From WHSW01 sp963842795 (lineage in GTDB: Bacteria > Actinomycetota > Thermoleophilia > Solirubrobacterales > 70-9): a stretch of DNA of 64,000 nucleotides. The first letter of the stretch is position 1. Every line of letters begins with the position of its first letter. The DNA is taken from positions 1 through 64,000 of the forward strand of contig CAWJHV010000026.1 of NCBI GenBank assembly GCA_963842795.1, read 5' to 3'. The notes under the pieces are model-generated. The model searched no databases, was not told the origin of the DNA, and saw only the letters and a program-made list of their open reading frames with translations. Made by a program: the position numbers and the translations under genes. Below, one piece after another: positions 34,616-43,092 of this stretch.

Positions 34616-35466
34616 GGCCGCGCTGCTGCCCGCCGCTCTTCGGAGGAGCCCGCCATCCTCAGGGCGCCCTCGAGCTCTGCGCCCAGGAGCTGATCGAGCT
34701 CCGCGCGGAGCTCGCGATCCAGGATCGGCCGCGTGTACGGTCGTGGAAGCGCCCGCCGACGCGTGCGCCCCACCCGCAGCCTCAGCCCGACGGGCAGCTT
34801 GCGGTAGACCCGCCCGAGCGGCGAGTGACGTAGCCGGAACTCCAGGCCGTTGTAGCGCGGCTGATCGTCGCGGGTGCCGATCTCGGGCTCGAAGAGCGGC
34901 GAGCTGAAGGCGGCGTCGACCCCGAGGAAGCGGAAGGCCTCAGCCAATACCGCCGTCCGGTCCTCGCGAAGACGGCGTTGCTCGATGACGAGCAGGGCGG
35001 AGCGGTCGAATTGCCTCAGGTAGCGCCCGAGCTGCATCGTGTACTTGCTGGCGCAGAGGTAGTAGTTCTCGGGATCGTCGAACGGGACCTCGCGCACCGC
35101 CTCCTCGAACGGCCGCTGCTCGCAGCCCATCACGACCGCCTGCATGTAGTCCGAGACCGTCCGCTCGACCGGCTCTCCGACGAGATAGATCAGCTTCGCG
35201 TCGGGGATCGCGGCATGGATCGCCTCCGCCGCGTCCCCCTCGACCGGATACCGGCTGTAGGTCGTCGAGCCCTCGCCTCGAACCCGCGCCCCGCATTCGA
35301 ACAGCCCTTCGTGGTTGTCCCAGCGAGCCGCCCAGCGAGGGGTCGAGAAGACCGAAGGCTCCTTGACGGAGGACATCGAGATCTCAGGGTGCTGATCGAG
35401 GTAGAAGTGAAGGCTCGATGTGCCGCACTTGGCGGCGCCGACGATGAAGAAGGTCGGATCGCACAC
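34612..35466 (-). CDS. PAPS-dependent sulfotransferase, altered 3'-phosphate motif
   Basis: A 284-residue cytosolic-type sulfotransferase. The 5'-phosphosulfate loop is FIVGAAKCGTSSLHFYL (Lys13), the early acidic/Lys block is MSSVKEPSVF, and the 3'-phosphate motif reads YLVGEPVERTVSDY. Where the family normally has Arg-Asp-Pro this protein has Gly97-Glu98-Pro99; its paralogue at 36220-37059 keeps Arg97. Ser105 and the following Tyr are retained. It may have weakened PAPS binding or use another contact. Expected to sulfate a glycan or glycolipid. Operon neighbours are a methyltransferase, a second sulfotransferase and FkbM. Confidence 0.5.
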   Translation of the reverse strand: MCDPTFFIVGAAKCGTSSLHFYLDQHPEISMSSVKEPSVFSTPRWAARWDNHEGLFECGARVRGEGSTTYSRYPVEGDAAEAIHAAIPDAKLIYLVGEPVERTVSDYMQAVVMGCEQRPFEEAVREVPFDDPENYYLCASKYTMQLGRYLRQFDRSALLVIEQRRLREDRTAVLAEAFRFLGVDAAFSSPLFEPEIGTRDDQPRYNGLEFRLRHSPLGRVYRKLPVGLRLRVGRTRRRALPRPYTRPILDRELRAELDQLLGAELEGALRMAGSSEERRAAARP

Positions 35467-35473
35467 GGGGCGT

Positions 35474-36232
35474 TCAGTCGCCGTCCCTCAGGGCGCAGAG
35501 GAGCAGGTTTCGAGCGCCGAACAGAGGATGGAACCACCCCGTCCCTGCAGGCACGGTCGGGATCAGGAACACCCGATCGGCCCACTCGTTGAGCATCGCC
35601 AGCGAGTCGTAGACGCTGTAGGAGTAAGCCACCCCTCCGTCACCGGGATTGAGGTGATACGGGCGGCCGCCGGTCGCCAGGCGATGGGCGAGCGGCCACA
35701 GCCCGGCTCGATAGAGCCCGTACTTCACCGCTCTCTTCAGGCCGCCACCGTTGGCGAACCGGTTCTCATCGGAAAGGAAGACGGCGCGCCTCGCGACCCG
35801 GGCCATCTCGGCGACGATCGAGTTCGGATCGGCGACGTGGTGGAGCACCCCAAGCTCGCAGACGGCGTCGAAGCTCCCGTTCGCGAACGGGAGCCGGTCG
35901 CCGCTCGCCTCGACGATCCGTCCGGCCGGAACGGCGTGGCGTTGCTCGGCCTGGTCGATCATCGCCCGTACGGGCTCCACCCCGCGCACCTCGAGGTCGT
36001 CGTGGCTGCCGATGAAATGCGCGACCCCGCGGCCGGTCCCGGCCCCGACGTCGAGGACGCTCCCGTAGGCGAGCCCGTCGATCAGCGCCGAGATCAGCGA
36101 GAGCGCGGTGTGGTGCTCGTCGTTCGGCGCGACGTGCATCTCGTCGTAGCGGTCCGCGGTCGCGGTGTAGAAGTCGTGCTGGATTTGCTGCGGGGAAGTC
36201 ACCTCCTCGCGCCTGGCTCTCAGACGGCCCAC
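35474..36232 (-). CDS. Class I SAM-dependent methyltransferase (Methyltransf_11-like)
   Basis: A 252-residue methyltransferase. N-terminal QQIQHDFYTATADRYDEMH, motif I YGSVLDVGAGTGRGVAHFIG, then VRGVEPVRAMIDQAEQR, motif II FANGSFDAVCELGVLHHVADP, and a terminal region typical of small-molecule or sugar methyltransferases. The GTG at 36232 overlaps the upstream sulfotransferase end by 13 bp; an alternative GTG at 36202 begins just before the conserved QQIQHDFY block but sits inside an AGGAGG sequence. Second gene of the sulfation/methylation operon. Confidence 0.5.
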   Translation of the reverse strand: MGRLRARREEVTSPQQIQHDFYTATADRYDEMHVAPNDEHHTALSLISALIDGLAYGSVLDVGAGTGRGVAHFIGSHDDLEVRGVEPVRAMIDQAEQRHAVPAGRIVEASGDRLPFANGSFDAVCELGVLHHVADPNSIVAEMARVARRAVFLSDENRFANGGGLKRAVKYGLYRAGLWPLAHRLATGGRPYHLNPGDGGVAYSYSVYDSLAMLNEWADRVFLIPTVPAGTGWFHPLFGARNLLLCALRDGD

Positions 36233-37059
36233 GATGAAAACGGCAGACCGGTGATCTCGCGCAGCCCCTCCGCCTCGGGCCGCAGAAGCTCGGTCAGCCG
36301 CTCCTCCAGTACGGGGTCGAGCTCCGGACGTTGCTCGACTGGGCGGTAGAAGACGCGCCGCGCCGTCTCCGCCAGCGGGGCACCCACCGGCGCGGGCAGG
36401 CGCCGGATCACGTTGGCCGCGGCGCTCTGGCTCAGGCGCCAGCCGACCGCCGTCGGCTTTCGCTGCCGCTCTCGTGTGATCAACGTGCGCTCGAGGTCAG
36501 GGCGGAACGTCTCGTCCACCCCGAGAAACTCGAAGACCCGCCGCAGGGTGGGTTCGCGCTCGGTGGAGAGGTCGGCGTGGTCGATGACCAGAATTTGCTC
36601 GCGCGCGAAGACGCGCAGGTACTCCCTGAGCTGGCTGGCATATCGGCTCGTGCAGACGTACCAGTTGGCCGGATCGTCGAGCGGGACGACGGCCTCGTCG
36701 AGGGGCCGCTGCTCGACCCCCTGAACGACGGCCTGCACGTAGTGCGACACGATGCGCGGGATCGGGTCGCGCACGAGGTAGATCAGCTTCACGTCGGGGA
36801 TCACCTCGTGGATGCGCCCCGCGACGCTCGGCTTGAACGGGTACATCGTGTAGTAGACGGACTTTTCGCCTCGCAGCGGCTCCGAGGAGCCGGCGAACTG
36901 GCTCGAGTACCAATCCAGCCGCTCGCGCCAATCGGCCTCGCTGAAGAAGTTCAGCTCGTGCTTCTGCGCCATGAAGATCTGGGGATGCTCGGCGAGGTAG
37001 GACCACATGCTGGTCGTGCCGCTCTTCCCTGCCCCAATGACGATGAACTGCGGGAGCAC
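36220..37059 (-). CDS. PAPS-dependent sulfotransferase
   Basis: A 279-residue sulfotransferase with both cofactor motifs intact: FIVIGAGKSGTTSMWSYL (5' loop, Lys12) and YLVRDPIPRIVSHY (3'-phosphate motif with Arg97 and Ser105). The catalytic block region is AQKHELNFFSE. It aligns with the sulfotransferase at 34612-35466 over its whole length with identical numbering of the cofactor motifs, so the two arose by duplication. It should transfer sulfate from PAPS to a hydroxyl or amine of a glycan. First gene of a four-gene operon; TAGCGT lies 6 nt before its GTG. Confidence 0.5.
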   Translation of the reverse strand: MLPQFIVIGAGKSGTTSMWSYLAEHPQIFMAQKHELNFFSEADWRERLDWYSSQFAGSSEPLRGEKSVYYTMYPFKPSVAGRIHEVIPDVKLIYLVRDPIPRIVSHYVQAVVQGVEQRPLDEAVVPLDDPANWYVCTSRYASQLREYLRVFAREQILVIDHADLSTEREPTLRRVFEFLGVDETFRPDLERTLITRERQRKPTAVGWRLSQSAAANVIRRLPAPVGAPLAETARRVFYRPVEQRPELDPVLEERLTELLRPEAEGLREITGLPFSSWAV

Positions 37060-37065
37060 GCGGCC

Positions 37066-37071
37066 ACGCTA
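37066..37071 (-). promoter_or_regulatory. Putative -10 element for the sulfation/methylation operon (leaderless)
   Basis: TAGCGT on the minus strand, 6 nt before the GTG at 37059. Confidence 0.5.
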
Positions 37072-37116
37072 GCAGCGATTTTCAGCCCGGTCGCCGGTAC
37101 CGGTGGAAGCCGCGAT

Positions 37117-38637
37117 TCACTGCTGTTCGGCGATAACCGGACCCTCGACGCCCCCCGGGCCTACACAGCTTCCGGCTTCCCGGAGGCTCGGAGGTCCTGA
37201 TCTCAGCTCGTGGATGACGGCAACGACGAACGCCAGGCCGCACAGGGTGGCGCCGAGCAGCCGGATCGTCGTGCCGGCGGCGTCGTCGGGGAGGAGCAGG
37301 GCCAACGCCACCGAGCCGGCCCCGATCGCGTAGGAGCCCAGATCTCGGCGCAATCGCCATGGGACCCGCGCCACTCGCCCGGCCGCCCCGTGGGTGAGGA
37401 CCGCCTGCGCGAAGATCGCGATCACGCTCGCTGCGGCCGCGCCCCGCAGCCCGAACGGCGGCAGCAGAATCGCGACCAGTGCCAGGTTGAACGCCGCGGT
37501 CGGCGGCGTTATCCACAGAAGCGGGCGTGTGTGCTTCGTCCAGTAGAGGACCTGGCTGCGTGACAGGTAGGCGGCGACGGGCAGGCTCGTCAGGGCGACC
37601 AGGGCCGCGACCTCCGCGAGCAGATGGGGCGAGTAGCTGTCCGGCACGATGACGCTGAACGCAGCGTCCGCGACGAGCGCGAGAAAGCCACACGTGAACG
37701 CGGTGAGGCGGGTCACCGTTGCGGCGGTGTCGGCCAGAGACGCCCATCGCACCCCTTCTGACGCCGCGAAGGTGATCGGTATCCACGCGTTCTGAAGGGC
37801 GGTGACAAGTGCGTTTCCGATCGACCCGAACGCGTAGGCGATCTGGTATTTGCCGACCGCGCTCGACCCGGAGATGGCCTGGATGACGAAGCGATCGCCG
37901 ACGGCGAGTACGAAGACGGAGACCGTGTTCGGAACCGTCGGCACGCTGAAGTGCAGCGCCGAGCGCAGCGTCGGGCGCGAGGCCGGGCGACTCCGCCACG
38001 CTCCGGTCAGGCGCAGCGCCATGACGGCCGCCGCGATCAGGGCGACGGCGAAGCCCGCGAGGTAGCTCAGCGGCTGAGGCTCTACGAGCAGGCCGAGGAT
38101 TCCCAGCAGCTGTGCCCCGACGCTCGCGGTGAGAGCGACGACGACGAAGGCGTGCGGCCGCTCCTGGGCGCGGAGTAGCCCCATGCAGGCGCCGATCACG
38201 GCCCCCGGGAAGGCGAGGCTCACGCCGACCAGGAGGGTCTCCGGGCTCTCGGGATCGAGGGCGGGCGCCCATGCGATGCCGGTGAGCAGGACCAGGGCGA
38301 CGATGAGGGCCGCGATGATCGCCGTGCTGACGACCAACGCCCTGGCGGTCGCCTCGCCGTCGAGCGACCCGTCGCGGTCGAAGTAGAAGCGGAGGATCGC
38401 GAGCGGCAGGCCGACGGCGGCCACCTGAATCAGCACCGTCTGCGCACTAAGGGCCAACGCGACATCGCCGAACTCCGCCGACCCGAGCAGACGCGTGGCC
38501 GCCGGGATCGCGAGAGCGGCCGCCCCCAGCTGAAGCGCGACGCCGAGGGTGTAGACGGAGCCCTGGCCGAGGAGCTGCCTCCCCGGAGGATGGCCGCTAT
38601 CGGGCGTGGGGTCGACGGCGTCCGAGACGCTCGTCAC
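37117..38637 (-). CDS. Wzx-type polysaccharide flippase (MOP superfamily)
   Basis: A 506-residue polytopic membrane protein with about 12-14 helices and the polysaccharide-transporter pattern. It opens RQLLGQGSVYTLGVALQLGAA, continues PAATRLLGSAEFGDVALALS, and has FSVPTVPNTVSVFVLAVGDRFVI in the second half followed by VGKYQIAYAFGSIGNAL. It should flip the undecaprenyl-linked oligosaccharide to the outer face. It lies 13 bp downstream of the Wzz/BY-kinase gene on the same strand, so chain-length control and flipping are probably co-expressed. A second, distinct flippase is at 59656-61203. Confidence 0.5.
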   Translation of the reverse strand: MTSVSDAVDPTPDSGHPPGRQLLGQGSVYTLGVALQLGAAALAIPAATRLLGSAEFGDVALALSAQTVLIQVAAVGLPLAILRFYFDRDGSLDGEATARALVVSTAIIAALIVALVLLTGIAWAPALDPESPETLLVGVSLAFPGAVIGACMGLLRAQERPHAFVVVALTASVGAQLLGILGLLVEPQPLSYLAGFAVALIAAAVMALRLTGAWRSRPASRPTLRSALHFSVPTVPNTVSVFVLAVGDRFVIQAISGSSAVGKYQIAYAFGSIGNALVTALQNAWIPITFAASEGVRWASLADTAATVTRLTAFTCGFLALVADAAFSVIVPDSYSPHLLAEVAALVALTSLPVAAYLSRSQVLYWTKHTRPLLWITPPTAAFNLALVAILLPPFGLRGAAAASVIAIFAQAVLTHGAAGRVARVPWRLRRDLGSYAIGAGSVALALLLPDDAAGTTIRLLGATLCGLAFVVAVIHELRSGPPSLREAGSCVGPGGVEGPVIAEQQ

Positions 38638-38650
38638 CTACCAGCCCTCG

Positions 38651-40230
38651 CTACCCCCGGGGCTCGCCCGGCGACGCCGCGACGCGAGACAGGGGCGAGG
38701 AGTAGTAGCCGTAGTAATAGCCCTCGCGCCCGGGGCGGACCCCGGTCACGACCAGACCCATGGGCCGAGGCGGGAAATGCTCGATCGCGGCCTTCGCGGC
38801 GAGCGCCTGCTCCTGCGTGGTCTGATCGAGACGGATGCAGACCAGGGCCGCGTCGACCTGGGGGATCAGCTCGAGGGTGTCGCCGACGGGGAGCAGCGGA
38901 GCGCAATCGCAGACCACGAGGTCGTAGGCCTTACCGACCTGCTCGAGGAATCCCTGGAAGCGCTCCGAGCCGAGCAGCTCGGCCGGGCGCGGCGCCCAGC
39001 TGCCGGCGGGGATCACCGTCAGCGGCAGCGGGGTGGCGATCTCGAGCTGCGCGGCCTCCTCTTCCTCGGCCGGTGTGCGCGCGTGCGGGTCGACGTTCAC
39101 CTGCCTGAGCACCTCGGCCGGCTTCGCCTTCCCGACCGCCCAGTCGGTTAGGCCCGGCTGGGCGGCGATCCCGAATCGCTCGGCGAACACCGGCCGGCGC
39201 AGGTCGCACTCGACCAGGAGCACCCGCTTGCCCGCGAGGGCACCGGCGCTGGCGAGCCCGGCGGCAACAGTCGACTTGCCCTCCTCGGCGACCGGGCTGG
39301 TGACCGCCACCGTCCGCACCTTGCGCTCGGGGGATAGGAACTCCAGGTTCGAGCGCAGGATCCGGAACGGCTCGATGCCGCGGTCGTCCTCCGAGCCGCC
39401 GCCGTTGGCGCTGGTCCCGACCCCGCCGAGCGCATCGGCCTCGACGTAGCCGAGCATCGGCACCTGGAGCTGGTGCTGGACGTCGTGGGCGTCGGTGAGC
39501 CGGCGGTCGAGCGAGTCGCGCAGGAAGGCGGCGAGGATGCCGACGATCAATCCGAGGATCCCGGCCAGGATCGTGTCGCGCACGGGCTTCGGTGACGAGG
39601 GGCTGTCGGGGGGCGCGCCGGCTCGGCCACCGTCACCGGCCGCGCGAAGGTGGCCAGCGTCCGCAGCTGGGAGATCTGGTCGAGTGTCACGGTCCGATTC
39701 GCCGACACCTCAGGCTCGTCCTTGATCGTCTCCTTGAGACGGTCGATGGTCTCGCGAAGGCGCGAGATCTCGGCTTCGGTGACGACCTTCTTCGTCTGCC
39801 GCGCGAGCCCGTTCGCGAGCGCCGCCGCGAGGTCGGCGTCGTCTGCGCTGACCTCGATCGTCACCAGGTTCGAGTCCGGGTCCACGGCCGCCTGCACCGA
39901 GTCGCGGATTTCGTCCTCGGTGAGGTCGGAGTCGACCTTCTCCTCGACCGCGCTCACGACCTGGTTGGAGGTGATCACCTCGGCGTCGGCGGCCGCCCCC
40001 TGGGCCGGATTGGCCGACGGGAAGACGGGAGTGCCGAGCGCGTTCAGGTCGCGGCTCTGGTCGTTGAACTGGATCGTCGACGTCGCCTTGTAGACGGGGG
40101 TGCGCAGCAGCGAATACGCGATCCCGGCGCCGACGGCGACCAGCACCGCGGCGATGATCAGCGGCGCCTGCCGGCGTAGCAACCGGAAGAGGTCGCGGAG
40201 GATCTGGTCCTGGGTGACTTCTCTGTTCAT
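38651..40230 (-). pseudogene. Wzz/BY-kinase chain-length and export regulator, one frameshift
   Basis: A fused Wzz-domain plus bacterial tyrosine kinase protein. Frame one (40230 to about 39600) encodes the Wzz N-terminus: cytoplasmic start, helix QAPLIIAAVLVAVGAGIAYSLL, extracytoplasmic region and NRTVTLDQISQLRTLA. Frame two (about 39600 to 38651) encodes helix TILAGILGLIVGILAAF, linker, Walker A TSPVAEEGKSTVAAGLA, Walker A' LLVECDLRRP and Walker B LVVCDCAPLLPVGD. The end, PGREGYYYGYYSS, is the Tyr-rich autophosphorylation cluster. The frames join perfectly (PARPPDSPSSPKPVRDT) if one C is added to the C6 run on the coding strand (39608-39613), so a homopolymer miscount is likely. Confidence 0.5.
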
Positions 40231-40309
40231 TCAGCGATGCGCCTGCAGAGACCGGGGTCCCTGCAGGCGCAAGGTAGCAAGCGGATTTGCGGCGAACGCC
40301 ACCACGACC

Positions 40310-40315
40310 TATCCT
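40310..40315 (+). promoter_or_regulatory. Putative -10 element for the secreted hydrolase (leaderless)
   Basis: TATCCT, 9 nt before the TTG at 40325; it selects that TTG over the GTG at 40358. Confidence 0.5.
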
Positions 40316-40324
40316 CGAAAGCAG

Positions 40325-41725
40325 TTGCTCGCCGGATCCCGCAAGCGCAGGGCGACCGTGACGGCGGTGTGTCTGTTCGGACTCCTCGTGGCCCTATCGG
40401 TCGCCGCGCCGACCGACCGTGCCTCGGCCCGGTTCGCCACCGGGCTGGCCGATCCGGAGTTCGTCTCCGCCGATCGGGACGCGCGGCTCGACCAGGCGGT
40501 GCGCGCCGGGGCACGGTTCGTGCGGATCAGCGTCTCGTGGGCGGCGGCCGCCGGCCGGCCACCCGGAGACGCCGCGGATCCCGGAGACCCCGCCTATGAC
40601 TTCCGCGCCTACGACGCCGCGATCGCCTCGGCGCGCGCCAAGGGGCTCGAGCCGCTGCTTACGGTCGGCGTCGCGCCCGGGTTCGCCGAGGGGGCGGGCC
40701 GCCCGGCATCCGCGCCGGCGGGGAGCTGGCGGCCCGATCCCGGGGCCTACGGCCAGTTCGCGCGAGCGGTCGCGATCCGTTACTCGGGCAGCTACGAAGG
40801 ACTTCCGCGCGTGCGCTACTACCAGGCTTGGAACGAACCCAACCTGAGCACATACCTCACCCCCCAGTACCGCGGTAAGCGGTCGACCGCGCCCGAGATC
40901 TACGGCAGGCTCCTGAACGCCTTCTACGCCGGCGTCAAGGGGGTCGACCGCGCCAACGTGGTGATCACCGGCGGCACGGCTCCCTACGGCGACGAGCCCG
41001 GCGGCGACCGCACGCGGCCGCTCGCCTTTCTGCGCAAGGTCCTCTGTCTCGAGGGGAAGAAGCGGTTGCGCAAGGGCAAGTGCTCGCGCAAGCCCAAGTT
41101 CGACGTGCTCGCCCATCATCCGATCAACACCACCGCCCGGCCGACGCGCTCCGCGATCGACCCCGACGACGCCACGACCGCGGACTTCGGCGAGTTGCGT
41201 CGCATCCTCCGCGCCGCGAAGCGCCACCACACGCTCGGGACCGGTGGGCACCATCCGCTGTGGGCGACGGAGATCTGGTGGAGCACCAAGCCGCCCGACC
41301 CGCACGGGCTGCGGCCGCGCAAGCAGGCCCGGTACCTCGAGGAGGCTCTGTATCTGCTCTGGCGTCAGGGTGCCAAGGTGGTGATCAACCTCCAGGTCCG
41401 CGACCCGGACTACGACCGCAAGAACCGGCTCCAGGTCTACGCCGGGCTCTACACGCACGGCAACCGCCCGAAGCCGGCGCTGACGGCGTTCCGGTTCCCG
41501 TTCGTGACCGACCGGACCTCGAAGGGCAGCGTCCGCGCCTGGGGCATGTCGCCGAGCGGCGGCCGGCTCGCGATCCAGCGCAAGGCCCGGGGGGGCTGGC
41601 GGGCGGTGAGGAAGGTCCGGGTGGGCGCGGGCAAGGTCTTCGAGACCAAGCTTCGCCTGGGGGGCAAGCAGCGGCTGCGAGCGGTGGTCGACGGCGAGCA
41701 CAGCCTCACCTGGCGCAGTGGTTAG
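40325..41725 (+). CDS. Third secreted clan-GH-A-like glycoside hydrolase
   Basis: A 466-residue exported protein. Signal peptide with basic n-region SRKRRATVTAVCLFGLLVALS, cleavage near ASA at 35. The TIM-barrel domain has RFVRISVSWAAAAG, the acid/base Glu171 in YYQAWNEPNLS, and a probable nucleophile Glu316 in PLWATEIWWST. A beta-rich C-terminal domain of about 80 residues follows (SKGSVRAWGMSPSGGRLAIQRK). It is more distant from the other two hydrolases than they are from each other, and has a basic insert (KRLRKGKCSRKPK). Divergent from the Wzz/BY-kinase gene, which supports a role in processing the exported polysaccharide. Confidence 0.5.
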   Translation: MLAGSRKRRATVTAVCLFGLLVALSVAAPTDRASARFATGLADPEFVSADRDARLDQAVRAGARFVRISVSWAAAAGRPPGDAADPGDPAYDFRAYDAAIASARAKGLEPLLTVGVAPGFAEGAGRPASAPAGSWRPDPGAYGQFARAVAIRYSGSYEGLPRVRYYQAWNEPNLSTYLTPQYRGKRSTAPEIYGRLLNAFYAGVKGVDRANVVITGGTAPYGDEPGGDRTRPLAFLRKVLCLEGKKRLRKGKCSRKPKFDVLAHHPINTTARPTRSAIDPDDATTADFGELRRILRAAKRHHTLGTGGHHPLWATEIWWSTKPPDPHGLRPRKQARYLEEALYLLWRQGAKVVINLQVRDPDYDRKNRLQVYAGLYTHGNRPKPALTAFRFPFVTDRTSKGSVRAWGMSPSGGRLAIQRKARGGWRAVRKVRVGAGKVFETKLRLGGKQRLRAVVDGEHSLTWRSG

Positions 41726-41801
41726 GGATTGCTGTCAGCATCTCCGCCAGCGCGCGTAGGTAGGTAGGAGCGAGCTTGCAACCTTCGAAGGGAGTTATGG
41801 G

Positions 41802-42209
41802 ATGAAGAGGCTGATCGTCGTCGTACTGGCCCTCGCACTCTGCATCGCGGTGGGGTCGGTGGCGTTTGCCGCCAAGGGCGGTGGGACGACCAAGGTCAAG
41901 TCGAAGGTCACGCTCAAGTACCAGGCGAGCGGCAACCCGCCCTACAACGAGTCGGCGCGCTTCTACGGCAAGGTGAAGGCCAAGAAGGCGCCGAGCAAAG
42001 TGAAGAAGGCGTGCAAGAAGGGCCGCAAGGTCAAGGTCTCGCCGAACGGCGGTAAGGACAAGACGGACGGGAAGGGCAAGTACGAGATCATCCTCTCGAG
42101 CCCCGCGTCGCCCGGCACCTACACCGCCAAGGTGAAGAAGAAGAAGGTCACCAAGGGCGGCGAGAAGTACGTCTGCAAGAAGGCGAAGAAGAAGCTGACG
42201 ATCAGCTGA
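41802..42209 (+). CDS. Small secreted Lys-rich protein, unknown function
   Basis: A 135-residue protein. The signal peptide RLIVVVLALALCIAVGSVAFA ends near residue 23. The mature part is extremely Lys-rich with short beta-like segments (TTKVKSKVTLKYQASGN, KYEIILSSPASPGTYTAKV) and two cysteines in KKACKKGRKV and KYVCKKAKKK, which could form a disulfide. It looks like a small positively charged beta-sandwich, well suited to bind an acidic (for example sulfated) polysaccharide; that is inference. A strong AAGGGAG Shine-Dalgarno sequence lies 7 nt before the ATG, unusual in this leaderless-rich region. It overlaps the convergent GT2 by 8 bp. Confidence 0.5.
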   Translation: MKRLIVVVLALALCIAVGSVAFAAKGGGTTKVKSKVTLKYQASGNPPYNESARFYGKVKAKKAPSKVKKACKKGRKVKVSPNGGKDKTDGKGKYEIILSSPASPGTYTAKVKKKKVTKGGEKYVCKKAKKKLTIS

Positions 42210-43083
42210 GCCGCTCGCGGGCCCGGCCCAGCCCGCTGGCGAGCATCGAGGCGGCGAGCTTGACCGCGATCCCGGCGTAGACCGCCGCGTTGAGCAGCGG
42301 GTTGCGCTGCGGGGCGTAGTGGCTGCGGTAGAAGCGCAGCATCCCGTAGTGGAAGGCGTAGTTGAGCCGCGGCGAACGGTGCTTGCCGCTCGTCCCGGCC
42401 TTCAGGTGCCTGACGCTCACCGACGGCTCGTACCACGTGATCCAGCCGGCCTCGGCGAAGCGGTAGCAGAGGTCGAGGTCCTCCATGTACATCCAGTAGC
42501 CCTCGTCGAAGAGGCCGACCCGGTCGAGCGCGGCGCGGCGCATGAGCATGAAGGCGCCGTTGACGGCGTCGACCGGCCCGACCTCGACCTCGGGCGCCCG
42601 GTAGGCGGCGAGCGCGCCGGTCTCGCGGCGGCGCCCGATCCCACTGAAATGGCCGAGGGCGCTGAGCGGGGTCGGGAACGAGCGCCGCGCGGCATGGTCG
42701 GGTGTCCCGTCCGCCTGCTTGAGCGCCGGGCCGCAGATGCCGATCTCGGGCCGCTCGTCGAGCAGCGCGCAGAGCAGCTCGAGCGCCCCGGGGGTGACCT
42801 CGGTGTCCGGGTTGAGCGCGAGCACGTAGTCGCCGGCGGTGGCGCGGATCGCGATGTTATTCGCGGCGCTGAAGCCGAGGTTGGCGTCGTTTGCGAACAG
42901 GCGCACGTCGGGGTAGTCGCTCGCGACCATCTCCGGGGTCCCGTCGCCGGAGTCGTTGTCGAGCACGGTCACGGTCATCGCCCGCTCCGGGGGGTTGGCG
43001 AGCACCGCGTCGAGGCAGCGTCGCAGCAGCTCCCGGCAGCGGTAGGCGACGATGACGACGTCGAGGGAGGGCGGCTCACCCAC
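42202..43083 (-). CDS. GT2-family glycosyltransferase (rhamnosyltransferase-like)
   Basis: A 293-residue GT-A transferase. It starts PPSLDVVIVAYRCRELLRRC, followed by VTVLDNDSGDGTPEM, LGFSAANNIAIRATAGDYVLALNPDTEV (metal-binding region) and WMYMEDLDLCYRFAEAGW with the ED base. The C-terminal part contains amphipathic helices that may bind the membrane. It belongs to the WbbL-like group that often uses dTDP-rhamnose. It is 9 bp downstream of the epimerase gene on the same strand, so the epimerase may supply its donor sugar. Confidence 0.5.
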   Translation of the reverse strand: MGEPPSLDVVIVAYRCRELLRRCLDAVLANPPERAMTVTVLDNDSGDGTPEMVASDYPDVRLFANDANLGFSAANNIAIRATAGDYVLALNPDTEVTPGALELLCALLDERPEIGICGPALKQADGTPDHAARRSFPTPLSALGHFSGIGRRRETGALAAYRAPEVEVGPVDAVNGAFMLMRRAALDRVGLFDEGYWMYMEDLDLCYRFAEAGWITWYEPSVSVRHLKAGTSGKHRSPRLNYAFHYGMLRFYRSHYAPQRNPLLNAAVYAGIAVKLAASMLASGLGRARERLS

Positions 43084-43092
43084 GGCGCAGCA

